Of a stretch of 64,000 bases of DNA, positions 23,871-37,420 are shown in pieces (position 1 is the stretch's first letter; each line of letters begins with the position of its first letter). Position numbers and translations under genes: made by a program. Below the pieces are notes generated by a model. The model saw only the letters and a list, made by a program, of their open reading frames with translations. It ran no database searches and had not been told where the DNA came from. Source of the stretch: Misgurnus anguillicaudatus (taxonomy: Eukaryota; Chordata; Actinopteri; Cypriniformes; Cobitidae); contig NC_073346.2 of the NCBI RefSeq assembly GCF_027580225.2, forward strand, positions 186,001 through 250,000, in the 5' to 3' direction.

Positions 23871-24875
23871 TTATTATTATTTTTTTTTTTAACACTTTTG
23901 GGCATTTTGGGTGCCTTAACATACTCGAAAACTCTTGAAATTTGGCACAGACGTTAGAGTCGTCCGTCATTGCGAACAGACAAAGGCTGGAACACAGGCG
24001 TGGCACAGGGGCTCTGTAGCGCCCCCTGTAATGAAAAAAAAAACAATGATGCACAGATCGTGCAAACATGTATGCACATGTACGAGAGTTGGTACACATA
24101 TAGATCTCATCGACCCGAACAACATCGTTGTGCCTATTGTGAGTCTCGGGTATAGCGCCACCACCAGGCGCCAGGAAGTGTTGCAGTCTCAAAGGTTGAT
24201 TTTTTTGACAGTTCCATGTGATGTTCTTTTAAATACTCCTCCTAGAATGTTTATGGGATTGACACCAAAAGTGGTCAACATGATACCAAGACATAGTAGA
24301 TGATAAATTGCAAAGGGATTTTTGATATCTCGAACGTTTTTCCAATGCAAAGTGTCAAACTTTACTTTCATTTTAAAGGCATATTTAAGCCATTCAGTTG
24401 CATGCAGTGAACTTTTCAATACTCCTTCTAGAATATTTATGCGATTGACACCAAAAGTGGTCAACATGATGCTGAGACATTGTAGACACTAAATTGCAAA
24501 GGAATTTTTGACATCTCGAACGCTGTTCCCATTGCAACGCGTCAAACTTTACTTTTATTTAAAGCTTTTTTAAGGCTCTTGGCGTGCTTGGATTAACTTC
24601 AAATTTGGCATACACATGAGAGTTGTCGGCTGTTAAGTGTTGACAAAAAGGTCAGATAAAGGCGTGTCTAATTAGTGGCTGACTAGCCCCCCCGTTTGTC
24701 AAAAATGTGGCGTTTCTTTTACCTACAGTCCCCAAATGGGTCAGTAACAACATTAAATAGCCCACCGATATTTACCCACTTGATGCACATGCCCACCGTG
24801 CATCGTTTTCTCGGAGGCACCGTGTAGCGGTAAAAAAACGTGCGAGGGCCCGCCATCGCTGCTTGCAGCTATATT
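23871..24875 (+). repeat. GH element E16, type 2, headless
   Basis: A third type 2 body starting near 23893. It is shorter than E15, lacking the block that normally lies between the TAGCGCCCCCTGTAAT and TAGCGCCACCACCAGG sites. The tail ends GCTATATTT. Confidence 0.85.
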
Positions 24876-27039
24876 TTTATTATTTATTCTTCTTCTTCTC
24901 CAAAGTGAATCGCATTTTTGAGGGGCGAAACATGCTCGAAAACTCATGAAATTTTGCACACATGTCAGAAGTGGCGAAAATTTACATGTGGGATAGGCGC
25001 CAGAAGTGGGCGTGTAGAAATGGCTCGATAGCGCCACCTGCAAAATTTCAAGAGAACAGCCCCCCCGCTACGAAAAACGTACAGATACGAAATTTGGTAG
25101 GATCATCTATCACCCCAAGACCTACAAAAAAGTCTCTTGGAGCGAAGCTCTAAACCCAACAGGAAGTCCGCCGCTTTGAATTTTTACCTTGATTTTTGTG
25201 CAAATTTGATCATTTCCAGGCTTCATACTTTAACGAACTTTTCCTACAGATTTAATCCGATCATCGTCATATTTGGTCAATCTCATCTAAAGGCCTTTGC
25301 TATGTTAAATTGTGGAGATCTTGACTTTTCGTCCGTGGCGGCCTGACAAATTTCTGCATTTTCGCCATGAAACAGGAAGTGGCTCTAACTCAGGCATACA
25401 ATGTCCAATCTGCCCCACGCTTCATACGTTTGATAAGGGTCTTGGCCTGAACACATTTCAATGCCAATATTTAACTTCAGTCATAGCGCCACCTAGAGGT
25501 AGGAGGAAACACCATGTTTTACGCTGTGATTTAATGCTCTTAGAGATTTTATCAAATCATCATCATATTTGGTCTGACTGATGTTAAGCCTGTTGCGGTG
25601 ATAAATTGCAAAGATCTTGACTTTTGATTGAAGGGCGTGTCCGTGGCGGCCTGGCAAAGTGTGATGTTTCACCATGAAACAGGAAGCTGTTGTAATTCAG
25701 ACATACATAGTCCGATCTGCCCCGAACTTCACACGTTTCATAAGGGTCCCGGCCTGAACACATCAACATGGAATAATTCAGTATCAGTCATAGCGCCACC
25801 TAGAGGCAGCAGGAAATACCACCTTTTATGCTGTGACTTACTGCTCTTAGAGATTTAACCATATCAACATCATATTTCATCAGTCTAATCTCAAGACCTT
25901 TTGTGATGATAAATAGCAACAACCTTGACTTTTCGTTAAAGGGCGTGTCCATTGCGGCCTCGCAAAGTATCGCTAAATGAATCCCATTTTTGACAGCCTA
26001 AACGAGCTCAAAAAGTCATGAAACGTTGCACACGTGTCAAAAGTGGCGAATATTTTCATGTGATATAGGCCTCAGAACTTGGGGTGTTAAAATGGCTCTA
26101 TAGCGCCACCAACAAAAATTCAATAGAGCAGCCCCCCCGCTACGTTAATCGCACAGATACGAAATGCGGTAGGATCATGTATCACCCCAAGATCTACAAA
26201 AAAGTCTCTTGGAGCAAAGCTCTAAACCCCACAGGAAGTCAGCCATTTTGAATTTTCTCTGTAATTTGAGTGCAAATTTTGCCATTTTTGGCCTTCGTAT
26301 TTTAACAAACTCCTCCTATAAATTTAATCAGATAATCATCATATTTGGTGAGTGTCATCTTAAGGGCTTTGCAATGCTAAATTGCGGAGATCTTGACATT
26401 TCAATGGAGGGTGTGTATGTGGCGGCTTGCCAAATTTCTGTGTTTTTCAATGAAACAGGAAGTTGTTCTAACTCAGGTTTAAAATGTCCAATCTGACCCA
26501 CGCTTCACAAGTTTGATAATTGTCCTGTCCTGAACACATCTACATGGCAATATTCAGTAAAAGTTATAGCGCCACCTGCTGGAAGCAGGAAATGACATGT
26601 TTTACACTGTGATTTACTGCTCATTGAAATGTATTCAGATCATCATCATATTTGGTCAGTCTGAACTTAGGGACTTCACAATGATAAATTGTGAAGATCT
26701 TGACATTTCGTTAAAGGGGCGTGTCCGTTGTGGCCTGTCAAAGTTTGATTTTTCGCCATGAGAAAGCTGTTGTAACTCAGACATGCAATGTCCGACCTGT
26801 CACAGACATCATACGTTTGACAAGGGTCCTGGCCTCAACACATCAATGTTACAACAATCAATTACAATCATAGTGCCACCTGCTGCATAAAGGAGTAGTG
26901 GCACTTCAAAGTTCCTTTGAATATCCACCTATATTTATCCATGGAAATTTCAATCCCCCTGGTTTATTGCTTTACTAAGGCCATAGAGTGGCGGTGCACA
27001 TGAGTGCGAGGGCCCTTCCATCACTGCTTGCGGTTTTAA
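24876..27039 (+). repeat. GH element E17, headless double-body form
   Basis: No head. Body near 24900 and second body start near 25978. The first body has lost about fourteen bases after GACTTTTCGT (25330). The second half is the near-duplicate of E14. The A/T tail hairpin has one mutated base (ACTGC-TT-GCGGT). Confidence 0.87.
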
Positions 27040-27042
27040 TTA

Positions 27043-28221
27043 GGGCCCGAGCACCGAGGAGCAGGCCAGAATGGCCTGCACCGTGGGTGCAAAGCCCTAT
27101 TGTTTTTGCTCCGTTTATTATTATTCTTTTTCTTATTATTCTTTTTCTTCTCCGAAATGGATCGCATTTTTGAGAGGCTAAACCTACGCGAAAACTCATG
27201 AAAATTTGCACACGCGTCAGAAGTTGTGAAAATTTATATGTGCTATAGGCGTCAGAAGTGGGCGTGTAGAAATGGCTCGATAGCGCCACCTGCAAAATTT
27301 CAAGAGATCAGCCCCCCCGCTACGAAAAACTTACAGATATGAAATTTGGTAGGATCATCTAGCACCCCAAGCCCTACAAAAAAGTCTCTGGAGTGAAGCT
27401 CTAAACCCCACAGGAAGTCGGCCATTTTGAATTTTCACTGTGATTTCTGAGCAAATTTTGGCATTTCCAGGCTTCGTACTTTAACAAACTCCTCCTACAG
27501 ATTTGATCAGATCGTCATCATATTTGGTCAATCTCATCTAAAGGCCTTTGCGATGTTAAATTGCGGAGCTTTTGACTTTTCGTTGGAGGGTGTGTCCGTG
27601 GCGGCCTGACAAATTTAGCGTTTTCGCCATGAAAGAGGAAGTTGTTATAACTAAGGCATACAAGGTCCAGTCTGCCCCACGCTTCACATGTTTGATAAGA
27701 GTCTTGACCTGAACACATTTTAATGCCAATATTCAGCTTCAGTCATAGCGCCACCTAGAGGTAGCAGGAAATGCCATGTTTTACACTGTGATTTACTGCT
27801 CTTAGAGATTTCATAAAATCATCATCATATTTGGTCAGACTGATCTTAAGCCCTCTGCGATGATAAGTTGCGAAGATCTTGACTTTTTGTTGAAGGCCGT
27901 GTCCGTGGCAGCCTGGCAAAGTGTGATGTTTCACCATGAAACAGGAAGCTGTTGTAATTCAGGCATACATTGTTTGATCTGCTTCAGACTTCAAACGTTT
28001 GATAAAGGTCCCGGCCTGAACACGTCAATAGAACAACAATCAGGTATCGTCATAGCGCCACCTGCTGAACACAGGCGGTGTGGCACATACATTTTTCTTT
28101 GAATATCCACCTATATTTACCCACTTTAATTCATATCCCCCTGGTTCACTGCTTTACTAATGCCATAAGGTGGCGGTGCACATGCGTGCGAGGGCCCTTC
28201 CATCGCTGCTTGCAGCTTTAA
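27043..28221 (+). repeat. GH element E18, single-body form
   Basis: Long-form head at 27043, a mixed TTA/TTC tract, and the body near 27155. G/C tail hairpin. An ordinary unit. Confidence 0.87.
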
Positions 28222-28233
28222 TTCTTATTATTA

Positions 28234-30532
28234 GGGCCTGAGCACCGAGGAGCAGGCCAGAATGGCCTGCACCGTGGGTGCAAAGCCCTATTGTTTTTGC
28301 TCGGTTTATTATTATTAGGGCCCGAGCACCGAGGAGCAGGCCAGAATGGCCTGCACCGTGGGTGCAAAGCCCTATTGTTTTTGCTTCGTTTATTATTATT
28401 ATTATTTTCCGAAATGAATCGCATTTTTGAAGGCCTAAACATGCCCAAAAACTCATAAAATTTTGCACATGCGTCAGAAGTGGTGAAAATTTACATGTGG
28501 TATAGGCGTCAGAAGTGGGCGTGTAGAAATGGCTCGATAGCGCCACCTGCAAAATTTCAAAAGAACAGCCCGCCCACTACGAAAAACTTACATATACAAA
28601 ATTTGGTAGGATCATCTATCACCCCAAGACCTACAAAAAAGTATCTTGGAACTAAGCTCTAAACCCCACAGGAAGTCAGCCATTTTGAATTTTCTCTGTC
28701 ATTTTTTGATATTTCCAAGCGTCGTACTTTAACGAACTCCTCCCAGAGATTTAATCCGATCATTATCATATTTGGTCAATCTCATCTAAAGGCCTTTGCG
28801 ATGCTAAATTGCGGAGATCTTGACTTTTCGTGGGAGGGTGTGTCCGTGGCGGCCTGACAAATTTCAGCGATTTCGCCATGAAACAGGAAGTTGTTCTAAC
28901 TTAGGCCCCACGCTTCACATGTTTGATAAGGGTCTTGGCCTGAACACATTTCAATGCCAATATTCAGCTTCAGTCATAGCGCCACCTAGAGGTAGGAGAA
29001 AATACCATGTTTTACGCTGGGATTTACTGCTCTTAGAGATTTAATCAAATCATCATCATATCTGGTCAGACTGATCTTAAGCCCTTTGCAATGATAAATT
29101 GCGAAGATCTTGACTTTTCGTTGAAGGGCGTGTCCGTGGCAGCCTGGCAAAGTGTGATGTTTCACCATGAAACAGGAAGCTGTTGTAAATCAGACATACA
29201 ATGTCCGAACCGGCCCTGACTTCACACGTTTGATTAGGGTCCCTGCCTGAACACATCAACATGGCATAATTCAGTAACAATCATAGCGCCACCTAGAGGC
29301 AGCAGGAAATGTCATGTTTAACGCTGTGACTTACTGCTCTTAGAGATTTAACCATATCAACATCATATTTCATCAGTCTAATCTCAAGACCTTGTGTGAT
29401 GATAAATAGCAACGACCTTGACTTTTCGTTAAAGGGCGTGTCCGTTGCGGCCTCGCACAGTATCGCTAAATGAATCACATTTTTGACAGCCTAAACAAGC
29501 TCAAAAAGTCATGAAAAGTTGCACACGTGTCAAAGTGGGCGAAAATTTTCTTGTGATATAGGCTTTAGAACTTGGGGTGTTAAAATGGCTCTATAGCGCC
29601 ACCTACAAAAATTCAATAGAGCAGCCCCCCCGCTACGTTAATCGTACAGATATGAAATGCGGTATGATCATGTATCACCCCAAGACCTACAAAAAAGTCT
29701 ATTGGAGCAAAGCTCTAAACCCCATAGAAAGTCAGCCATTTTGAATTTTCTCTGTAATTTGAGTGCAAATTTTGCCATTTCTGGCCTTCGTATTTTAACA
29801 AACTCCTCCTAGAAATTTAATCAGACAATCATCATATTTGGTCTGTGTCATCTTAAGGGCTTTGCAATGCTAAATTGCGTAGATCTTGACATTTCAATAG
29901 AGGGTGTGTCCGTGGCGGCCGGCCAAATCTCTGTGTTTCTCAATGAAAGAGGAAGTTGTTCTAACTCAGGTTTAAAATGTCCAATCTGACTCACACTTCA
30001 CATGTTTGATAAGTGTCCTGGCCTGAACACATCAACATGGCAATATTCAGTAAAAGTTATAGCGCCACCTGCTGGAAGCAGGAAATGACATGTTTTACAC
30101 TGTAATTTACTGCTCGTAGAAATTTATTCAGATCATCATCATATTTGGTCAGTCTGAACTTAAGGACTTCACAATGATAAATTGGGAAGATCTTGACATT
30201 TCGTTAAAAGGGCGTGTCCGTGGTGGCCTGGCAAAGTTTGATGTTTCGCCATGGAAAAGCTGTTGTAACTCAGGCATGCAATGTCCGACCTTTCACAGAC
30301 ATCATACGTTTGACAAGGGTCCTGGCCTCAACACATCAATGTTACAACAATCAATTACATTCATAGCGCCACCTGCTGCACAAAGGAGGTGTGGCACTTC
30401 AAAGTTTCTTTGAATATCCACCTATATTTACCCACTGAAATTTCAATCCCCCTGGTTCATTGCTTTACTAAGACCATAGATTGGCGGTGCACATGCGTGC
30501 GAGGGCCCTTCCATCACTGCTTGCAGTTTTAA
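28234..30532 (+). repeat. GH element E19, two heads, double body
   Basis: Two long-form heads at 28234 and 28318. The first has GGGCCTGAGCAC, a substitution in the otherwise constant GGGCCC. Second body start near 29470. A/T-form tail hairpin (ACTGC-TT-GCAGT). Confidence 0.87.
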
Positions 30533-30535
30533 TTA

Positions 30536-32616
30536 GGGCCCGAGCACCGAGGAGCAGGCCAGAATGGCCTGCACCGTGGGTGCAAAGCCCTATTGTTTTT
30601 GCTCCGTTTATTATTAGGGCCCGAGCACACCAGGGTGTGAGGACCCTATTGTTTTTGCTCCGTTTATTATTATTATTATTAGGGCCCGAGCACACCAGGG
30701 TGTGAGGACCCTATTGTTTTTGCTCCGTTTATTATTATTATTCTTCTTCTTCTTCTTCTTCTTCTTCTTCTTCTTCTTCTTCTCCGAAATGGATCGCATT
30801 TTTGAGGGCCTAAACATACCCGAAAACTCATGAAAATTTGCACACGCGTCAGAAGTGGCGAAAATTTACATGTAGTATAGGCGTCAGAAGTGGGCGTGTA
30901 AAAATGGCACGATAGCGCCACCTGCAAAACTTCAAGAGAACAGCCCCCCCACTACGAAAAACTTACAGATACAAAATTTGGTAGGATCATCTATTACTCC
31001 AAGACCTACAAAAAAGTCTCTTGGAGCTAAGCTCTAAACCCCACAGGAAGTCAGCCATTTTGAATTTTCTCTGTCATTTTTTGACATTTCCAAGCGTCGT
31101 ACTTTAACGAACTCCTCCTAGAGATTTGATCCGATCATCATCATATTTGGTCAGTATCATCTAAAGGCCTTTGCGATGCTAAATTGCGGAGCTTTTGACT
31201 TTTCATTGGAGGGCGTGTCCGTGGCGGCCTGGCAAAATGTAATGTTTCGCCATGAAACAGGAAGCTGATGTAATTCAGGCATACATTGTCCGATCTGCCC
31301 CTGACTTCACACGTTTGATAAGGGTCCAGGCCTGAACACATCAACATGGCATAATTCAGTAACACTCATAGCGCCACCTAGAGGCAGCAGGAAATACCAT
31401 GTTTGACGCTGTGACTTACTGCTCTTAGGTATTTAACCATATCAACATCATATTTCACCAGTGTAATCTCAAGACCTTGTGTGATGATAAAAAGCAACGA
31501 CCTTGACTTTTCATTAAAGGGCGTGTCCGTGGCGGCCTGGCAAAGTATCGCTAATTGAATCGCATTTTGACAGGCTAAACAACCTCAAAAAGTCATAAAA
31601 CGTTGCACACACGTCAGAAGTGGCAACAATTTACATGTGTCATAGGCGCCAGAAGTGGGCGTGCAAAAATGGCTCGATAGCGCCACCTGCAAAATTTCAA
31701 GAGAACAGCCCCGCCGCTACGAAAATCCTACAGAAACGAAATTTGGTAGGGTCATATATCACCCCAAGACCTACAAAAAAGTCTCTTGGAGCGAAGCTCT
31801 AAACCTCACAGGAAGTCAGCCATTTTTAATTTTTGCTGTGATTTCTGTGCAAATTTTGTCATTTCCAGGCTTCGTACTTTAACAAACTCCTCCTAGAGAT
31901 TTTGTCAGATCGTCATCATATTTGGTCAATCTCATCTAAAGGCCTTTGCGATGTTAAATTGCGGAGCTTTTGACTTTTCGTTGGAAGGTGTGTCCGTGGC
32001 GGCCTGACAAATTTCAGCGTTTTCGCCATGAAACAGGAAGTTGTTATAACTAAGGCATACAATGTCCAATCTGCCCCACACTTCACATGTTTGATAAGAG
32101 TCTTGGCCTGAACACATTTCAATGCCAATATTCAGCTTCAGTTCTAGCGCCACCTAGAGGTAGCAGGAAATGCCTTGTTTTACGCTGTGATTCACTGTTC
32201 TCAGAGATTTAATCAAATCATTATCATATCAGGTGAGACTGATCTTAAGCCCTTTGCGATGATAAATTGCGAAGATCTTGACTTTTCGTTGAAGGGCGTG
32301 TCCGTGGCGGCCTCGCAAAGAGTGATGTTTCTCCATGAGAAAGCTGTTGTAACTCAGGCATGCAATGTCCGACCTGTCACAGACATCATACGTTTGACAA
32401 GGGTCCTGGCCTCAACACATCAATGTTACAACAATCAAATACAATCATAGCGCCACCTGCTGCACAAAGGAGGTGTGGCACTTCAACGTTCCTTTGAATA
32501 TCCGCCTATATTTACCCACTGAGATTTCAATCCCCCTGGTTCATTGCTTTACTAAGGCCATAGAGTGGCGGTGCACATGCGTGCGAGGGCCCTTCCATCA
32601 CTGCTTGCAGTTTTAA
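30536..32616 (+). repeat. GH element E20, three heads, double body
   Basis: Heads at 30536 (long), 30617 (short) and 30682 (short), then about thirteen TTC units. Body near 30787, second body start near 31555. A/T-form tail hairpin. Confidence 0.87.
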
Positions 32617-32619
32617 TTA

Positions 32620-33768
32620 GGGCCCGAGCACACCAGGGTGTGAGGACCCTATTGTTTTTGCTCCGTTTATTATTATTATTATTTTTCTTCTTCTTCTTCT
32701 TCTTCTCCGAAATGGATCGCATTTTTGAGGGCCTAAACATACCCAAAAACTCATGAAAATTTGCACACGCGTCAGAAGTGGCGAAAATTTACATGTAGTA
32801 TAGGCGTCAGAAGTGGGCGTGTAGAAATGGCTCGATAGCGCCACCTGCAAAATTTCAAGAGAACAGCCCCCCCACTACGAAAAAAGTACAGATACGAAAT
32901 TTGGTAGGATCATCTAGCACCCCAAGATCTACAAAAAAGTCTCTTGGAGCGAAGCTCTAAACCCCACAGGAAGTCGGCCATTTTGAATTTTTTCTGTCAT
33001 TTTTTGACATTTCCAAGCGTCATACTTTAAAGAACTCCTCCTAGCAATTTAGTCCGATCATTATCATATTTGGTCAGTCTCATCTAAAGGCCTTTGTGAT
33101 GCTAAATTGCGGAGATCTTGACTTTTCGTTGGAGGGTGTGTCCGTGGCGGCCTGACAAAGTTCGGCATTTTCACCATGAAACAGGAAGTTGTTATAACTC
33201 AGGCATACAATGTCCAATCTGCCCCACGCTTCACATGTTTGATAAGGGTCTTGACCTGAACACATTTTAATGACAATATTCAGCTTCAGTCATAGCGCCA
33301 CCTAGAGGTAGCAGGAAATGCCATGTTTTACGCTGTGATTTACTGCTCTTAGAGATTTAATCAAATCATCATCATATTTGGTCAGACTGATGTTAAGCCC
33401 TTTGCCGTGAAAAACTGCAAAGATCTTGACTTTTCGTTGAAGGGCGTGTCCGTGGCAGCCTGGCAAAGTGTGATATTTTGCCATGAAACAGGAAGCTGTT
33501 GTAATTCAGGCATACATTATCCGATCTGCCCCCGAATTCACAAGTTTGATAAGGGTCCCGGCCTGAACACGTCAATATTAAAATAATCAGGTACAGTCAT
33601 AGCGCCACCTGCTGCACACAGCCGTTGTGGCACATCAGTTTCCCTTTGAATGTCCACCTATATTTACCCACTTTAATTCATATCCCCCTGGTTCACTGCT
33701 TAACTAATGCCATAGGGTAGCGGTGCACATGCGTGCGAGGGCCCTTCCATCGCTGCTTGCAGCTTTAA
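32620..33768 (+). repeat. GH element E21, single-body form
   Basis: Short-form head (CACACC-AG-GGTGTG), TTA/TTC tract, body near 32709, G/C tail hairpin. Confidence 0.87.
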
Positions 33769-33774
33769 TTATTA

Positions 33775-34069
33775 GGGCCCGAGCACCGAGGAGCAGGCCA
33801 GAATGGCCTGCACCGTGGGTGCAAAGCCCTATTGTTTTTGCTTCGTTTATTATTAGGGCCCGAGCACACCGGGGTGTGAGGACCCTATTGTTTTTGCTCC
33901 GTTTATTATTATTATTATTAGGGCCCGAGCACCGAGGAGCAGGCCAGAATGGCCTGCACCGTGGGTGCAAAGCCCTATTGTTTTTGCTTCGTTTATTAGG
34001 GCCCGAGCACCGAGGAGCAGGCCAGAATGGCCTGCACCGTGGGTGCAAAGCCCTATTGTTTTTGCTCCG

Positions 34070-34111
<42 letters not shown>

Positions 34112-35168
34112 TTCCGAAATTAATCGCATTTTTGAAGGCCTAAACATGCTCAAAAACTCATGAAATTTTGCACACGCGTCAGAAGTGGTGAAAATTTACA
34201 TGTGGTATAGGCGTCAGAAGTGGGCGTGTAGAAATGGCTCGATAGCGCCACCTGCAAAATTTCAAGAGAACAGCCCCCCCGCTACGAAAAACGTACAGAT
34301 ACGAATTTTGGTAGGATCATCTATCACCCCAAGACCTACAAAAAAGTCTCTTGGAACTAAGCTCTAAACCCCACAGGAAGTCAGCCATTTTTAATTTTCT
34401 CTGTCATTTTTTTACATTTCCAAGCGTCGTACTTTAACGAACTCCTCCTAGAGATTTAATCCGATCATCATCATATTTGGTCAATCTCATCTAAAGGCCT
34501 TTGCGATGTTAAATTGCGGAGATCTTGACTTTTCGTTGGAGGGTGTGTCCGTGGCGGCCTGACAAAGTTAGGCATTTTCGCCATGAAACAGGAAGTTGTT
34601 ATAACTAAGGCATACGATGTTCAATCTGCCCCACGCTTCACACGTTTGATAAGGGTCTTGGCCTGAATACATTTTAATTCCAATATTCAGCTTCAGTCAT
34701 AGCGCCACCTAGAGGTAGCAATAAATGCCATGTTTTACGCTGTGATTTACTGCTCTTAGAGATTTAATCAAATCATCATCATATTTGGTCAGACTGATGT
34801 TAAGCCCTTTGCCGTGATAAATTGTGAAGATCTTGACTTTTCGTTGAAGTGCGTGTCCGTGGCGGCCTGGCAAAGTTAGATGTTCTGACATGAAACAGGA
34901 AGCTGTTGTAAATACATTATCCGATCTGCTTCAGACTTCACACGTTTGATAAGGGTCCCGGCCTGAACACGTCAATATAACGATAATCAGGTACCATCAT
35001 AGCGCCACCTGCTGCACACAGGCGGTGTGGCACACCAGTTTCCCTTTGAATATCCAGCTGTATTTACCCACTTTAATTTATACCCCCCTGGTTTACTGCT
35101 TTACTAATGCCATAGGGTAGCGGTGCACATGCGTGCGAGGGCCCTTCCATCGCTGCTTGCAGCTTTAA
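33775..35168 (+). repeat. GH element E22, four heads, single body
   Basis: Heads at 33775 (long), 33856 (short), 33921 (long) and 33999 (long), then about thirteen TTA units and the body near 34115. The body is nearly identical to that of E23 at an offset of 1080 bases. About ten bases are missing near 34912. Confidence 0.88.
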
Positions 35169-36255
35169 TTATTATTATTATTATTATTATTTTCCGAAAT
35201 GAATCGCATTTTTGAAGGCCTAAACATGCTCAAAAACTCATGAAATTTTGCACACGCGTCAGAAGTGGTGAAAATTTACATGTGGTATAGGCGTCAGAAG
35301 TGGGTGTGTAGAAATGGCTCGATAGCGCCACCTGCAAAATTTCAAGAGAACAGCCCCCCCGCTACGAAAAACGTACAGATACGAATTTTGGTAGGATCAT
35401 CTATCACCCCAAGACCTACAAAAAAGTCTCTTGGAACTAAGCTCTAAACCCCACAGGAAGTCGGCCATTTTGAATTTTCTCTGTCATTTTTTTACATTTC
35501 CAAGCGTCGTACTTTAACGAACTCCTCCTAGAGATTTAATCCGATCATCATCATATTTGGTCAATCTCATCTAAAGGCCTTTGCGATGTTAAATTGCGGA
35601 GATCTTGACTTTTCGTTGGAGGGTGTGTCCGTGGCGGCCTGACAAAGTTAGGCATTTTCGCGATGAAACAGGAAGTTGTTATAACTCAGGCATACAATGT
35701 CCAATCTGCCCCATGCTTCACATGTTTGATAAGGGTCTTGACCTGAACACATTTTAATGCCAATATTCAGCTTCAGTCATAGCGCCACCTAGAGGTAGCA
35801 GGAAATGCCATGTTGTACGCTGTGATTTACTGCTCTTAGAGATTTAATCAAATCATCATCATATTTGGTCAGACTGATGTTAAGCCCTTTGCCGTGATAA
35901 ATTGCGAAGATCTTGACTTTTCGTTGAAGGGCGTGTCCGTGGCGGCCTGGCAAAGTGTGATGTTTTGACATGAAACAGGAAGCTGTTGTAATTCAAGCAT
36001 ACATTATCCGATCTGCTCCAGACTTCACAAGTTTGATAAGGGTCCCAGCCTGAACACGTCAATATAACAATAATCAGGAACAGTTATAACGCCACCTGCT
36101 GCACACAGGCGGTGTGGCACATTTTTTGTCCTTTGAATATCCACCTATATTTACCCACTTTAATTCATATCCCCCTGGTTCACTGCTTTACTAATGCCAT
36201 AGGGTGGCGGTGCACATGCGTGCGAGGGCCCTTCCATCGCTGCTTGCAGCTTTAA
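35169..36255 (+). repeat. GH element E23, headless single-body form
   Basis: A headless near-duplicate of E22, sharing rare bases such as ATACGAATTTTGG and TTTTTTTACATTTCC. It looks like a recent tandem duplication of one body plus tail. Confidence 0.88.
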
Positions 36256-36258
36256 TTA

Positions 36259-36302
36259 GGGCCCGAGCACACCAGTGTGAGGACCCTATTGTTTTTGCTC
36301 GG

Positions 36303-36336
<34 letters not shown>

Positions 36337-37417
36337 CGTTTCTTCTCCAAAGTGAATCGCATTTTTGAGGGCCTAAACATACTCGAAAACTCATGAAATT
36401 TTGCAAACACGTCAGAAGTGGCGAAAATTTACATGTGGCATAGGCGCCAGAAGTGGGCGTGTAGAAATGGCTCAATAGCGCCACCTGCAAAATTTCAAAA
36501 GAACAGCCCCCCCACTACGAAAAACGTACAGATACGAAATTTGGTAGGATCATGTATCACCCCAAGACCTACAAAAAAGTCTCTTGGAGCGAAGCTCTAA
36601 ACCCAACTGGAAGTCGGCCATTTTGATTTTTCGCTTTGATTTCTGTGCAAATTTTGTCATTGCCAACCTTCGTACTTTAACGAACTCCTCCTAGAGATTT
36701 TATCAGATCATCATCATATTTGGTCAATCTCATCTTAAGACCTTTGCGATGTTAAATTGCGGAGCTTTTGACTTTTCGTTGGAGGGTGTGTCCGTGGCGG
36801 CCTGACAAAGTTCAGAGTTTTCGCCATGAAACAGGAAGTGGCTCTAACTCAGGTATACAATGTCCAATCTGCCCCACACTTCACATGTTTGATAAGAGTC
36901 TCGACCTGAACACATTTCAATGCCAATATTCAGCTTCAGTCATAGTGCCACCTAGAGGTTGCAGGAAATGCCATGTTTTACGCTATGATTTACTGCTCTT
37001 AGAGATTTAATCAAATCATCATCATATTTGGTCAGATTGATGTTAAGCCCTTTGCGGTAATAAATTGTGAAGATCTTGACTTTTCGTTGAAGGGCGTGTC
37101 CGTGGTGGCCTGGCAAATGTGATGTTTCACCATGAAAAAGGAAGCTGTTGTAATTCAGACATACATTGTTCGATCTGCCCCAGACTTCACACGTTTGATA
37201 AGGGTCCCGGCCTGAACACGTCAATATAACAATAATCAGGTACAGTCATAGCGCCACCTGCTGCACACAGGTGGAGTGGCACATAAATTTTCCATTGGAT
37301 ATGCACCTATATTTACCCACTTTAATTCATATCCCCCTGGTTCACTGCTTTACTAATGCCATAGGGTAGCGGTGCATATGCGTGCGAGGGCCCTTCCATC
37401 GCTGCTTGCAGCTTTAA
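36259..37417 (+). repeat. GH element E24, single-body form
   Basis: Short-form head (CACAC-CA-GTGTG), about ten TTA units, body near 36349, G/C tail hairpin. Confidence 0.87.
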
Positions 37418-37420
37418 TTA

